The notes under the pieces were generated by a model. The model saw only the letters and a list, made by a program, of their open reading frames with translations, ran no database searches and had not been told where the DNA came from. DNA of 64,000 nt, taken from Candidatus Pseudomonas phytovorans. GTDB taxonomy: Bacteria > Pseudomonadota > Gammaproteobacteria > Pseudomonadales > Pseudomonadaceae. This document shows, piece after piece, positions 56,476 to 64,000 of this stretch. Location of the stretch: positions 5,864,001 through 5,928,000 of the forward strand of contig CP119325.1 of the NCBI GenBank assembly GCA_029202525.1, in the 5' to 3' direction. Each line of letters starts with the position of its first letter. Within the stretch, counting starts at the first letter, position 1. Made by a program: the position numbers and the translations under genes.

Positions 56476-57576
56476 ATGGGTTTCAACTGCGGCATCGTCG
56501 GCCTGCCCAACGTCGGCAAGTCCACCCTGTTCAACGCCCTTACCAAGTCTGGTATCGCGGCGGAGAACTTCCCTTTCTGCACCATCGAGCCGAACAGCGG
56601 CATCGTGCCGATGCCCGATGCCCGTTTGGCTGCGCTGGCTGAAATCGTCAAGCCAAACCGCATCCTGCCGACCACGATGGAATTCGTCGACATCGCCGGC
56701 CTGGTGGCTGGCGCCTCGAAAGGCGAAGGCCTGGGCAACAAGTTCCTCGCCAACATCCGCGAGACCGACGCCATTGCCCACGTGGTGCGCTGCTTCGAAG
56801 ACGAGAACGTGATCCACGTTTCCAACAGCGTCGACCCCAAGCGTGACATCGAGATCATCGACCTCGAACTGATCTTCGCCGACCTCGACAGCTGCGAAAA
56901 GCAACTGCAGAAAGTGACCCGCAACGCCAAGGGCGGCGACAAGGAAGCCCTGGCGCAGAAGGCCATCCTCGAAAAACTGATCCCGCACTTCACCGAAGGC
57001 AAGCCTGCGCGCAGCCTGATGAAGAACATGGCTGACGACGAAAAAGCCGTCATCCGTGGCTTCCATCTGCTGACCAGCAAGCCGGTGATGTACATCGCCA
57101 ACGTGGCCGAAGACGGCTTCGAAAACAACCCGCACCTGGACGTGGTCAAGGCCATCGCCGAGGAAGAAGGCGCGGTCGTGGTGCCGGTGTGCAACAAGAT
57201 CGAAGCAGAAATCGCCGAGCTGGACGACGGTGAAGAGAAGGACATGTTCCTTGAGGCCCTGGGCCTGGAAGAGCCTGGCCTGAACCGCGTGATCCGCGCC
57301 GGTTACGAGCTGCTGCACCTGCAAACCTACTTCACCGCTGGCGTGCAGGAAGTACGTGCCTGGACCGTTCGCGTCGGTGCCACCGCACCGCAAGCGGCCG
57401 GGGTTATCCACACCGACTTCGAAAAAGGCTTCATCCGTGCTGAAGTGGTGGCCTATGACGACTTCATCCAGTTCAAGGGTGAAAGCGGTGCCAAGGAAGC
57501 CGGTAAATGGCGCCTGGAAGGCAAGGATTACATCGTCAAAGATGGCGACGTGATGCACTTCCGCTTCAACGTCTAA
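56476..57576 (+). CDS. ychF: Redox-regulated ATPase YchF (Obg family)
   Basis: 366 residues. P-loop GLPNVGKSTLFNAL; DIAGLVAGASKGEGLGNKFL switch; nucleotide motif NVAED replaces the usual NKxD, consistent with ATP preference; C-terminal TGS domain LQTYFTAGVQEVRAWTVRVG. Binds ribosomes and modulates translation and oxidative-stress response. AGAGGGG ribosome site eight bases before ATG. Ends in a strong terminator. Confidence 0.97.
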   Translation: MGFNCGIVGLPNVGKSTLFNALTKSGIAAENFPFCTIEPNSGIVPMPDARLAALAEIVKPNRILPTTMEFVDIAGLVAGASKGEGLGNKFLANIRETDAIAHVVRCFEDENVIHVSNSVDPKRDIEIIDLELIFADLDSCEKQLQKVTRNAKGGDKEALAQKAILEKLIPHFTEGKPARSLMKNMADDEKAVIRGFHLLTSKPVMYIANVAEDGFENNPHLDVVKAIAEEEGAVVVPVCNKIEAEIAELDDGEEKDMFLEALGLEEPGLNRVIRAGYELLHLQTYFTAGVQEVRAWTVRVGATAPQAAGVIHTDFEKGFIRAEVVAYDDFIQFKGESGAKEAGKWRLEGKDYIVKDGDVMHFRFNV

Positions 57577-57597
57577 GCGGTAGCCTGCTGTAACCAC

Positions 57598-57637
57598 AAA
57601 CCCCTTGAAGCGCTCGCCTCAAGGGGTTTTGTTTTTT
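57598..57637 (+). terminator. Rho-independent terminator after ychF
   Basis: Stem CCCCTTGA/TCAAGGGG with A-run before and TTTTGTTTTTT after. Confidence 0.9.
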
Positions 57638-57760
57638 CACCACTTTCAAGGCATGCATCCGAGCTGTAGCGGCGTTGTGTCGCGAAGGCATGCAACACAG
57701 CCCCGGTTCTCAGCACAGATATTAAGGTAACGGTGGGACTGCGCCGCCGCCCCCCAACAG
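57638..57760. other. Short spacer between ychF and ppk2 ends
   Basis: 123 bases between convergent genes with no gene or named element; begins right after the ychF terminator and includes GC-rich TAGCGGCGTTGTGTCGCG. Confidence 0.4.
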
Positions 57761-58579
57761 TCAGAAACGTGCTTCGACAACCTTGAACGGGTAGGCCACG
57801 GCCTTGTACTTGCCGATCTTGCCGCGCTTGGGCAGCTTCACCACCTGGTCGCGGGTGATGTCCTTGTACGGAATACGGCTGAGCAGATGGCTGATGATGT
57901 TCAGGCGGGCGCGGCGCTTATCGTTGGAGTGGGCCATGAACCACGGTGCCCAGGCGGTATCCGACGCGGCGAACATGTCGTCGCGCGCCTGGGTGTAGTC
58001 ATCCCAGCGGGTGTACGACTTGAGGTCCATGGGCGAAAGCTTCCACAGCTTGCGGCCATCGTTGATGCGATCCTGCAGGCGGTGAGTCTGCTCTTCGGCG
58101 CTGACCTCAAGCCAGTACTTGATGAGGATGATGCCCGACTCGACCATCACCTTTTCGAACACCGGTACTCCGGTGAGGAACTTGTCGACGAGTTCACCGG
58201 AGCAAAAGCCCATTACCCGCTCCACCCCCGCCCGGTTGTACCAACTGCGATCGAAGATCACCACCTCGCCCGCTGCGGGTAAATGCCCCAGATAGCGCTG
58301 CAGGTACATCTGGGTTTTTTCCCGCTCTGTCGGTGCCGGCAGCGCCACCACGCGAAACACCCGCGGGCTGACGCGCTCGGTAATGGCCTTGATGGTGCCG
58401 CCCTTGCCGGCGCCATCGCGGCCTTCGAAAACGATACAGACCTTAAGGCCTTTAGCTACCACCCACTCCTGCAATTTCACCAGTTCCACATGCAGGTGCT
58501 TGAGGGCTTTATCGTAGGCCTTGCCGCCCAGTTTTTCTGGCTGTTCCTGGGTGGGTTTCTTCCTGGACGGCTTCGACAT
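57761..58579 (-). CDS. ppk2: Polyphosphate kinase 2 (PPK2 family)
   Basis: 272 residues, single-domain PPK2. Walker A FEGRDGAGKGGTIKAI, lid-module residues, Walker B VVIFDRSWYNRAGVERVMGF. Uses polyphosphate to phosphorylate nucleoside di- or monophosphates (direction and subclass not fixed from sequence). Start MSKPSRKK with GGGAG seven bases upstream. ycaC lies upstream on the same strand, ending 106 bases before. Confidence 0.93.
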   Translation of the reverse strand: MSKPSRKKPTQEQPEKLGGKAYDKALKHLHVELVKLQEWVVAKGLKVCIVFEGRDGAGKGGTIKAITERVSPRVFRVVALPAPTEREKTQMYLQRYLGHLPAAGEVVIFDRSWYNRAGVERVMGFCSGELVDKFLTGVPVFEKVMVESGIILIKYWLEVSAEEQTHRLQDRINDGRKLWKLSPMDLKSYTRWDDYTQARDDMFAASDTAWAPWFMAHSNDKRRARLNIISHLLSRIPYKDITRDQVVKLPKRGKIGKYKAVAYPFKVVEARF

Positions 58580-58685
58580 GACACTCTCCCGAGGCGAATG
58601 AAGAGTCAGTATGGTCGATTCATGACAGTTTGCCGCTGCGCCTGCAGGTTGATGCGGGGGTTGCCGTTGCAGCCCCCGCAAAGCG

Positions 58686-59306
58686 CTATTTGGCCAGCTT
58701 GCTGTAACTGGTCATCAGGTTGCGGTAGTCCGGGATATGGTTGGAGAACAGCGTCCCCAGCCCTTCAATGTCGTTGCGCCAGTCACGGTGCAGCTCGCAG
58801 GCCACGCCGAACCAGGTCATCAGTTGCGCCCCGGCCGCCTCCATGCGCCGCCAGGCCGAATCACGGGTCAGTTCGTTGAAGGTGCCGGAGGCGTCGGTGA
58901 CGACGAACACCTCAAAGCCCTCCTCCAGCGCAGACAGCGCCGGGAAGGCCACGCACACTTCAGTGACAACGCCAGCGATCAGCAGCTGCTTCTTGCCGGT
59001 GGCTTTTACTGCTTTGACAAAGTCTTCGTTGTCCCAGGCGTTGATGTTGCCGGGGCGTGCAATGTAGGGGGCGTCAGGGAACTGTTCTTTCAGCTCCGGC
59101 ACCAGCGGGCCGTTAGGGCCGGTCTCGAAGCTGGTAGTGAGGATGGTCGGCAGCTTGAAGTATTTGGCCAGGTCGGCCAGGGCCAGCACGTTGTTCTTGA
59201 AGCGGTCGGGGTCGATATCCCTTACCAGCGAGAGCAGGCCGGTCTGGTGGTCGACCAGCAACACGGCGGCGTTGTTCTTGTCCAGACGCTTGTATTGGAA
59301 GGTCAC
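58686..59306 (-). CDS. ycaC: Cysteine hydrolase, YcaC type (isochorismatase superfamily)
   Basis: 206 residues, very close to E. coli YcaC in length and sequence (VRDI..D.FKNNVLALADLAKYF, NGPLVPELKEQFPDAPYIARPGNINAW, SNHIPDYRNLMTSY). Catalytic Asp19 in LLVDHQ and Cys118 in VVTEVCVAF. Substrate of YcaC is not established; cytosolic multimer in known cases. CTTCAGG-type upstream region with AAGGAG ribosome site. Confidence 0.93.
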   Translation of the reverse strand: MTFQYKRLDKNNAAVLLVDHQTGLLSLVRDIDPDRFKNNVLALADLAKYFKLPTILTTSFETGPNGPLVPELKEQFPDAPYIARPGNINAWDNEDFVKAVKATGKKQLLIAGVVTEVCVAFPALSALEEGFEVFVVTDASGTFNELTRDSAWRRMEAAGAQLMTWFGVACELHRDWRNDIEGLGTLFSNHIPDYRNLMTSYSKLAK

Positions 59307-59397
59307 GGTGGATCTCCTTGCTTCAGCGGGTTGGGAGTATCAGCGTAGGCAAGGATGTGAGGCGCACGGGACCGCCAGTCGGTTTGGTTGTAGTTGG

Positions 59398-59504
59398 CTG
59401 TACTGGCCTCATCGCCGGCAAGCCAGCTCCCACAGGTTCACCACAGGCCAAAGGCTTGCGCAGTACCTGTGGGAGCTGGCTTGCCGGCGATGAGGCCAGT
59501 ACAG
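59398..59504. repeat. Perfect 39-bp inverted REP repeat
   Basis: Arms 59398-59436 and 59466-59504 are exact reverse complements over 39 bases with a 29-base loop. Each arm holds the REP core (CCTGTGGGAGC...) extended by GCCGGCGATGAGGCC. It lies between ycaC and zntB, downstream of both genes' coding regions in the minus direction of zntB. Confidence 0.9.
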
Positions 59505-59521
59505 CCATCACAGGAATGACG

Positions 59522-60541
59522 TCAGTACTCTCGCCGTTTGCGAAATGCCCAGCGCCCCACCAGCACCGTGAAAGTCGCCACCAGTGCCACCAGCACCCAG
59601 AAGCCATGGGGGTTTTCCGACAGGGGCACGCCGCCGACGTTCATGCCGAAGAAGCCGGCGATGATGTTGATGGGCAGCGCCAGCACGGTGACCACGGTGA
59701 GGGTGAACAGGGTGCGGTTGGTCTGTTCGTTGACCTTGGCGGCGATTTCTTCCTGCAGCAGCTTGATCCGCTCGCCCAGGGCGGTGAGGTCGCTGATGAC
59801 CAGAGTGAATTCCTCGGTGGCCGCGCGCAATTGGCGTATGTCCTGTTCCTGCAACCACTCGGGCGGCCGGTTGAGCAGGCGCAGCAAGGCCCCCGGTTCC
59901 AGTGCCAGCAGGCGCTGCAAGCGCACCAGCACCCTTCGCATGCTGCCCAGTTCGGCACGGTTGTCGCTGAGGCGCTGGGATAATAATTGGTCTTCGATGC
60001 GGTCGACGCTGGTGGTGGTTTCACGCACGATCTGGGTCAGTACATCGCCCTGGTCGCGCAGCAGGTGGACCAGCAGTTCGATGGACGAATGAAAGCGCTC
60101 ACCATGCTTGACCGACGAGCGCAGCTTGTCCACCGAGTGCAACGGCTGTAATCGCGCGCTTACCAGCAACTGGCTGCTGGCACAGGCCCACAGCGTGGAA
60201 ATGTCCGACGACACCAGGCCAAAGTTGAATACCACGTCGTTGACCACTGCCAGCAGTGCCGAGTCAGCGTGCTCGATGCGGGTCGAGCGGGAGCCCTCCC
60301 GCAGGGTTTCAAAGAAGGCGTCGGGCAACTGCAGGTGGGTGCGCAACCAGCGTTCGCAAGCGGCATGGGCCAGGTTCAGGTGCACCCACAGGAACTCGCC
60401 GGGCTCCAGCGGCTGGCCGAGCTTGTGCAGCAATTGCGCCGAGTCGATCTCGCGCCCGGGCTGGCCGGGGCGAAAGGCGAAAGCGTAGAGCAGGCCGAAC
60501 AGGTCGTGATCCTGTGGCAGGTGCAGCGCGGGATGGCCCAT
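59522..60541 (-). CDS. zntB: Zinc transporter ZntB (CorA-family)
   Basis: 339 residues. Large soluble N-terminal domain and two C-terminal helices with the ZntB form of the signature, GMNVGGVPL, between TVLALPINIIAGFF and LVALVATFTVLVGRWAF (CorA Mg transporters have GMNxMP instead). Moves Zn2+ across the inner membrane. Start at 60541 (MGHPALHLPQ) is uncertain: no strong ribosome site, and an in-frame ATG at 60613 would add 24 residues. Confidence 0.88.
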   Translation of the reverse strand: MGHPALHLPQDHDLFGLLYAFAFRPGQPGREIDSAQLLHKLGQPLEPGEFLWVHLNLAHAACERWLRTHLQLPDAFFETLREGSRSTRIEHADSALLAVVNDVVFNFGLVSSDISTLWACASSQLLVSARLQPLHSVDKLRSSVKHGERFHSSIELLVHLLRDQGDVLTQIVRETTTSVDRIEDQLLSQRLSDNRAELGSMRRVLVRLQRLLALEPGALLRLLNRPPEWLQEQDIRQLRAATEEFTLVISDLTALGERIKLLQEEIAAKVNEQTNRTLFTLTVVTVLALPINIIAGFFGMNVGGVPLSENPHGFWVLVALVATFTVLVGRWAFRKRREY

Positions 60542-60841
60542 TCGAACTCGCAATGAGGCACGGGGAGATGGCAGAAATGTTGCTGAATATTCGTTGCAGT
60601 CAGATGACAGCAAATTTCTCGGCAGAGGCTCCCTACTTGGTCGGTTACTTAGTCGGTTACTTGGTCGCTCTCTTCGACTTCGATCAACACACCTTGAACC
60701 ACAGATCGCGCGAGGGTAAAGGAAGCGTGAGCATCACTTCACAAATTCCTGAACTGATTATTTGCCTTCAGCGATTTGTTCCCTCGCCAACCGCCACCAG
60801 AATCGCTTCACCATAATCACAAAAACCGTGAGGCCACTCCC
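60542..60841. other. Intergenic region upstream of zntB and the SnoaL-like gene
   Basis: 300 bases between divergent genes. Contains the triple 12-base repeat listed next, and otherwise AT-richer sequence that should hold both promoters; no named box seen. If zntB begins at 60613 the region is 228 bases. Confidence 0.4.
60634..60669. repeat. Three tandem 12-bp repeats upstream of zntB
   Basis: TACTTGGTCGGT, TACTTAGTCGGT, TACTTGGTCGCT in direct head-to-tail copies. The three are identical except for one base each. Spacing is one helix turn, so they could be iterons for a regulator, but no family is assigned. Confidence 0.75.
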
Positions 60842-61231
60842 GTGGACCAGACACTCCAGGTACGGCAAGCCGCCGCCGACCTCGTTGCCGCCTTTGCCAG
60901 CAACGACACCGCCCGCTACTTCGCCTGCTTCAGCGAAGACGCCACCTTCCTTTTCCACACCGTGCCGCAACCGCTGCTGTCGCGCCGTGCCTACGAAGAC
61001 CTCTGGGCCCAGTGGCAGGCCGAGGGCTTTGCCGTGCTCGCCTGCGAGTCGGGCAATGCCCAGGTAAGCCTGCAAGGTGACGTGGCGATCTTCATGCACG
61101 ATGTGGCCACACATATCCGCATCGCCGGTGAAGAACACCAGTTGAACGAGCGCGAGACCATCGTCTTCCGCCGCCAGGGTGAGCAGTGGCTGGCCTGCCA
61201 CGAGCACCTGTCGGTCGTTTCGCCGGCCTGA
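60842..61231 (+). CDS. SnoaL/DUF4440-like (NTF2-fold) protein
   Basis: 129 residues from GTG 60842 (VDQTLQVRQAAADLVAAFASNDTARYFACFSEDATFLFHTV), with GTGAGG eight bases upstream. NTF2-like cone fold signature: N-terminal helix followed by FSEDATF and later strands with RETIVFRRQGEQWLACHEHLS. Such proteins are small isomerase-like or ligand-binding domains; ligand unknown. The NCS1 permease follows after 93 bases. Confidence 0.8.
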   Translation: MDQTLQVRQAAADLVAAFASNDTARYFACFSEDATFLFHTVPQPLLSRRAYEDLWAQWQAEGFAVLACESGNAQVSLQGDVAIFMHDVATHIRIAGEEHQLNERETIVFRRQGEQWLACHEHLSVVSPA

Positions 61232-61324
61232 TTACCTTTTTACGCGGCCCTGCCGCCCTGCCATCGCACCCACAAGAAGGCCCGCGCCCTGCGCAGGCTA
61301 CAACAACCGCGCTGGAGCATCACC

Positions 61325-62824
61325 ATGAGCCACTCGACCGGTATCGAGACCAACGGCGTCGAACAGATCCCCGCCGATCAACGCGACGCCTCCCCGCTGG
61401 ACCTGTTCCGCCTGATCTTCGGCGGTGCCAATACCTTCGCCACCGCTGTGCTGGGCAGCTTCCCCGTGCTGTTCGGGCTGTCGTTCCAGGCGGGCGTGTG
61501 GGCCATTCTGCTCGGCGTTGGCGTCGGCGCGCTGATTCTTGCGCCGATGGGCTTGTTCGGTGCACTCAATGGCACCAACAACGCCGTTTCGTCGGGCGCT
61601 CACTTTGGCGTGCATGGGCGTATCGTCGGCTCGTTCCTGTCGCTGCTCACGGCGGTGGCGTTCTTTTCGCTGTCGGTGTGGAGCTCAGGTGATGCCCTGA
61701 TCGGCGGCGCCAAACGCCTGGCCGGCCTGCCGGAAACCGACCTCACCCTGGGCCTGGCCTACGGGCTGTTCGCGGTGCTGGTATTGGTGGTGTGCATCTT
61801 CGGCTTCCGCTTCATGCTGTGGGTCAACAAGATTGCCGTGTGGGCTTCGAGCCTGCTGTTCCTGCTGGGCATCGCTGCCTTTGCCGGGCCGTTCGACGCC
61901 GGCTACGCCGGTAGCGTCAACCACGGCCAGGCGGGCTTCTGGGCGGCGTTCGTCGGCGCAGCAATCCTGGCCATGAGCAACCCGGTGTCGTTCGGCGCCT
62001 TCCTGGGCGACTGGTCGCGCTATATCCCGCGTGAAACACCCAAGGCGCGCATCATGCTGGCGGTGGTTGCGGCCCAGGGCGCAACGCTGATTCCGTTCCT
62101 GTTCGGCCTGTGCACCGCCACGTTGGTGGCGACCCAGGCACCGGACTACATCGCCGCAAACAACTACGTGGGTGGCCTGCTGGCGGTGGCGCCAAGCTGG
62201 TTCTTCCTGCCGGTGTGCCTGATTGCGGTGATCGGCGGCATGTCTACCGGCACCACTGCGCTGTATGGCACCGGCCTGGACATGTCCAGCGTGTTCCCGC
62301 GCCTGCTCAGCCGCGCAGGCGCCACGCTGCTGATCGGCGTGCTGGCGATCGGCTTCATCTTCGTTGGCCGCTTCACCTTCAACCTGGTGCAGAGCGTTTC
62401 GACCTTTGCGGTACTCATCATCACCTGCACCAGTCCGTGGATGGTGATCATGATCCTCGGCCTGATTACCCGCCGCGGCTTCTACCACGCCGATGACCTG
62501 CAGGTATTCACCCGCGGCCAGCGTGGTGGCCACTACTGGTTCCTGCATGGCTGGAACTGGCGCGGCATGGGGGCATGGCTGCCCAGCGCGGCAGTGGGCC
62601 TGTGCTTCGTCAACCTGCCGGGGCAGTTCGTCGGCCCGCTCGGTGACCTGGCTGGCGGCATCGACCTGAGCCTGCCGGTCACCCTGGGGCTGGCGGGCGT
62701 GCTGTACCTGCTGCTGCTCAACCTGTTCCCTGAACCTGCTGGCGTGTATGGCCCTCGCGGCCCGCGTTGGGTGCGTTGCAAAAGCACCGCGCACACGCCT
62801 GTAACCTCTGCCGAAATGGCCTGA
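61325..62824 (+). CDS. NCS1-family nucleobase or allantoin-type permease
   Basis: 499 residues, 12 probable transmembrane helices. NCS1 features: LFGGANTFATAVLGSFPVLFGLSF, GTNNAVSSGAHFGVHGRIVGSFLS, NPVSFGAFLGDWSRYIP, and helix 10-11 region. Cytosine, allantoin, hydantoin and purine are all in this family; the pocket cannot be read here. Its place before an ALDH and after an NTF2-like gene hints at import of an amine-containing compound, but that is inference. Confidence 0.85.
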   Translation: MSHSTGIETNGVEQIPADQRDASPLDLFRLIFGGANTFATAVLGSFPVLFGLSFQAGVWAILLGVGVGALILAPMGLFGALNGTNNAVSSGAHFGVHGRIVGSFLSLLTAVAFFSLSVWSSGDALIGGAKRLAGLPETDLTLGLAYGLFAVLVLVVCIFGFRFMLWVNKIAVWASSLLFLLGIAAFAGPFDAGYAGSVNHGQAGFWAAFVGAAILAMSNPVSFGAFLGDWSRYIPRETPKARIMLAVVAAQGATLIPFLFGLCTATLVATQAPDYIAANNYVGGLLAVAPSWFFLPVCLIAVIGGMSTGTTALYGTGLDMSSVFPRLLSRAGATLLIGVLAIGFIFVGRFTFNLVQSVSTFAVLIITCTSPWMVIMILGLITRRGFYHADDLQVFTRGQRGGHYWFLHGWNWRGMGAWLPSAAVGLCFVNLPGQFVGPLGDLAGGIDLSLPVTLGLAGVLYLLLLNLFPEPAGVYGPRGPRWVRCKSTAHTPVTSAEMA

Positions 62825-62837
62825 CTGGAAACCGACC

Positions 62838-64000
62838 ATGACCAATTCCCACTACATCGCCGGCCGCTGGGTCGAAGGCCAAGGCAGCGACTGCATCAGC
62901 GTCAGCGACCCTGCTATCGGGCAACCGTTTGCCGAACTGATGGCTGCCAGCGTGGCCCAGGTCGACCAGGCCGTAGCCGCAGCGCGCAGCGCCCTGCCCG
63001 CCTGGAAAAGCACCAGCGCCAGCGAGCGTGCCGCCTTCCTGCGTGGTTTTGCCGAACAGCTCGGGCAACGCCGTGAAGCGCTGATCACCTTGCAGATGCG
63101 CAATAACGGCAAGCCACGTCACGAAGCCGAGATCGACCTGGACGACGCCATCGCCACCTTCGGCTACTACGCCGAGCTGGCAGACCAGTTGCCTACGAAG
63201 AATCGCGATGTGCCGCTGGCCGCCCCAGGTTTTACCGCACGTACCCGCCTGGAGCCGGTAGGTGTGGTCGGCCTGATCGTACCGTGGAACTTCCCGCTGG
63301 TGACCAGCGCCTGGAAACTCGCCCCAGCCTTGGCGGCCGGCTGCACTGTGGTACTCAAGCCGTCAGAGGTCACCCCGCTGATCGAGCAGGCCTACGGCCA
63401 GATCGCCGACATCCTGGGCCTGCCAGCAGGCGTGCTGAACATCGTCAACGGCAAGGCCGAGACCGGTGCCGCGCTGAGCAGTCACAACGGCCTGGACAAA
63501 CTGTCGTTCACCGGCAGCAACAGCGTCGGCAGCCAGGTAATGCGCAGCGCGTCGGCACAGTGCCGGCCGGTGACGCTGGAGCTGGGTGGCAAGTCGGCGA
63601 TTGTGGTGTTTGACGATTGCGATGTCGATCAGGCAGTAGAGTGGATTGTCGCCGGCATCAGCTGGAACGCCGGGCAGATGTGCTCGGCCACTTCGCGGCT
63701 GCTGGTACAGGACGGTATTGCCGATGCGCTGCTGCCACGCTTGCAGGCGGCGCTGGAAAACCTGCGGGTGGGCAACCCGTTGACCGAAGAGGTCGACATG
63801 GGCCCGCTGACCAGCCAGGCGCAGTGGCTGAAGGTGGCCAGCTACTTTGCCACCGCACGTGAAGAAGGTTTGCAGTGCCTGGCCGGTGGCAAGGCGCTCG
63901 ACCGTGACGGCTGGTTCGTCAGCCCGACGCTGTATACCGATGTGCCGAAACACAGCCGCCTGTGGACCGAGGAAATCTTTGGCCCAGTGCTGTGCGCACG
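62838..64000 (+). CDS. Aldehyde dehydrogenase, ALDH10/betaine-aldehyde-like (cut by window edge)
   Basis: First 387 codons of a NAD(P)+-dependent aldehyde dehydrogenase. Seen: NFPLVTSAWKLAPALAAG, the Glu in LELGGKSAIVVF and the catalytic Cys in NAGQMCSATSRLLVQ. The CSATSR form after Cys is that of plant ALDH10 aminoaldehyde dehydrogenases, so aminoaldehydes or betaine aldehyde are candidate substrates. ATG 62838 lies 13 bases after the permease stop; a small operon with it. The C-terminal part (about 100 residues) is outside the window. Confidence 0.87.
   Translation, partial: MTNSHYIAGRWVEGQGSDCISVSDPAIGQPFAELMAASVAQVDQAVAAARSALPAWKSTSASERAAFLRGFAEQLGQRREALITLQMRNNGKPRHEAEIDLDDAIATFGYYAELADQLPTKNRDVPLAAPGFTARTRLEPVGVVGLIVPWNFPLVTSAWKLAPALAAGCTVVLKPSEVTPLIEQAYGQIADILGLPAGVLNIVNGKAETGAALSSHNGLDKLSFTGSNSVGSQVMRSASAQCRPVTLELGGKSAIVVFDDCDVDQAVEWIVAGISWNAGQMCSATSRLLVQDGIADALLPRLQAALENLRVGNPLTEEVDMGPLTSQAQWLKVASYFATAREEGLQCLAGGKALDRDGWFVSPTLYTDVPKHSRLWTEEIFGPVLCA

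Noticed and set aside
1..64000. CRISPR arrays, transposases, integrases or phage genes
   Set aside because: I looked for regular spaced repeats and mobile-element proteins on both strands and saw none; repeats found are REP-type palindromes and short operators.

Overview
The window is chromosomal core DNA of a Pseudomonas from the P. putida group. Evidence: uniformly GC-rich genes, near-identity of many products to known Pseudomonas proteins (renalase, Prs, YcaC, PA4642-type protein), a gene order (nadC, trxB, cysZ ... pta ... hemH, phrB, murI, prfA, hemA, lolB, ispE, prs, rplY, pth, ychF) that I recall from P. putida KT2440, and many copies of the P. putida type REP palindrome (core GTGGGAGCGGGC) between genes. 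I see no insertion sequence, prophage, integron or CRISPR array.

Layout. 1-6.6 kb: DUF1631 gene (cut by the window edge), nadC, trxB, cysZ, a soluble PAS-PAS chemoreceptor and a GT4 glycosyltransferase. 6.6-12.5 kb: glutathione peroxidase, SlyD, DUF3565 protein, pta (no ackA in the window), an OmpA-like lipoprotein, a glyoxalase-II-like hydrolase and a MazEF-type toxin-antitoxin pair with clear operator palindromes. 12.6-23.5 kb: a soluble histidine kinase coupled to a receiver-TPR protein, then a MalT-like LuxR activator, DUF1329 and DUF1302 envelope proteins and a medium-chain acyl-CoA ligase, probably one functional cluster for uptake or processing of a lipid-like substrate. 23.6-31.6 kb: hprA, rsmC, a yybP-ykoY (Mn2+) riboswitch controlling a TMEM165/GDT1-type Mn exporter, an M48 lipoprotein protease, an SRAP/YedK protein, a PlsC-like acyltransferase and several small proteins. 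31.6-39.8 kb: mqo with a long leader, small proteins, hpt, upp-uraA, hemH and a TIGR01777 epimerase.

40.0-45.1 kb is a light-response block: a bacterial renalase, a DUF523/DUF1722 protein, a class II LitR-type MerR regulator, photolyase and an SDR-like protein. The last four genes overlap or are translationally coupled, and two operator-like sites TRTACA-N12-(T/C)GTACA precede the block. 45.2-50.5 kb holds pagL-like and the murI-moeB-prmC-prfA-hemA operon on the minus strand (gene order of transcription hemA, prfA, prmC, moeB, murI), divergent from 50.8-57.6 kb: TPR lipoprotein, lolB, ispE, tRNA-Gln, prs, rplY, pth, ychF. 57.7-64 kb: ppk2, ycaC, a perfect 39-bp REP inverted repeat, zntB, a SnoaL-like protein, an NCS1 permease and an ALDH10-like aldehyde dehydrogenase cut by the right edge.

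Most interesting points: the Mn riboswitch with two mutually exclusive helices sharing one strand; the LitR sites and B12-histidine loss in the regulator; an Asn/His swap in the SRAP active site; an internal four-cysteine segment in ferrochelatase suggesting a [2Fe-2S] cluster; the DUF1302/DUF1329/MalT-like/acyl-CoA ligase cluster; and a promoter buried in the compositionally different end of ispE.
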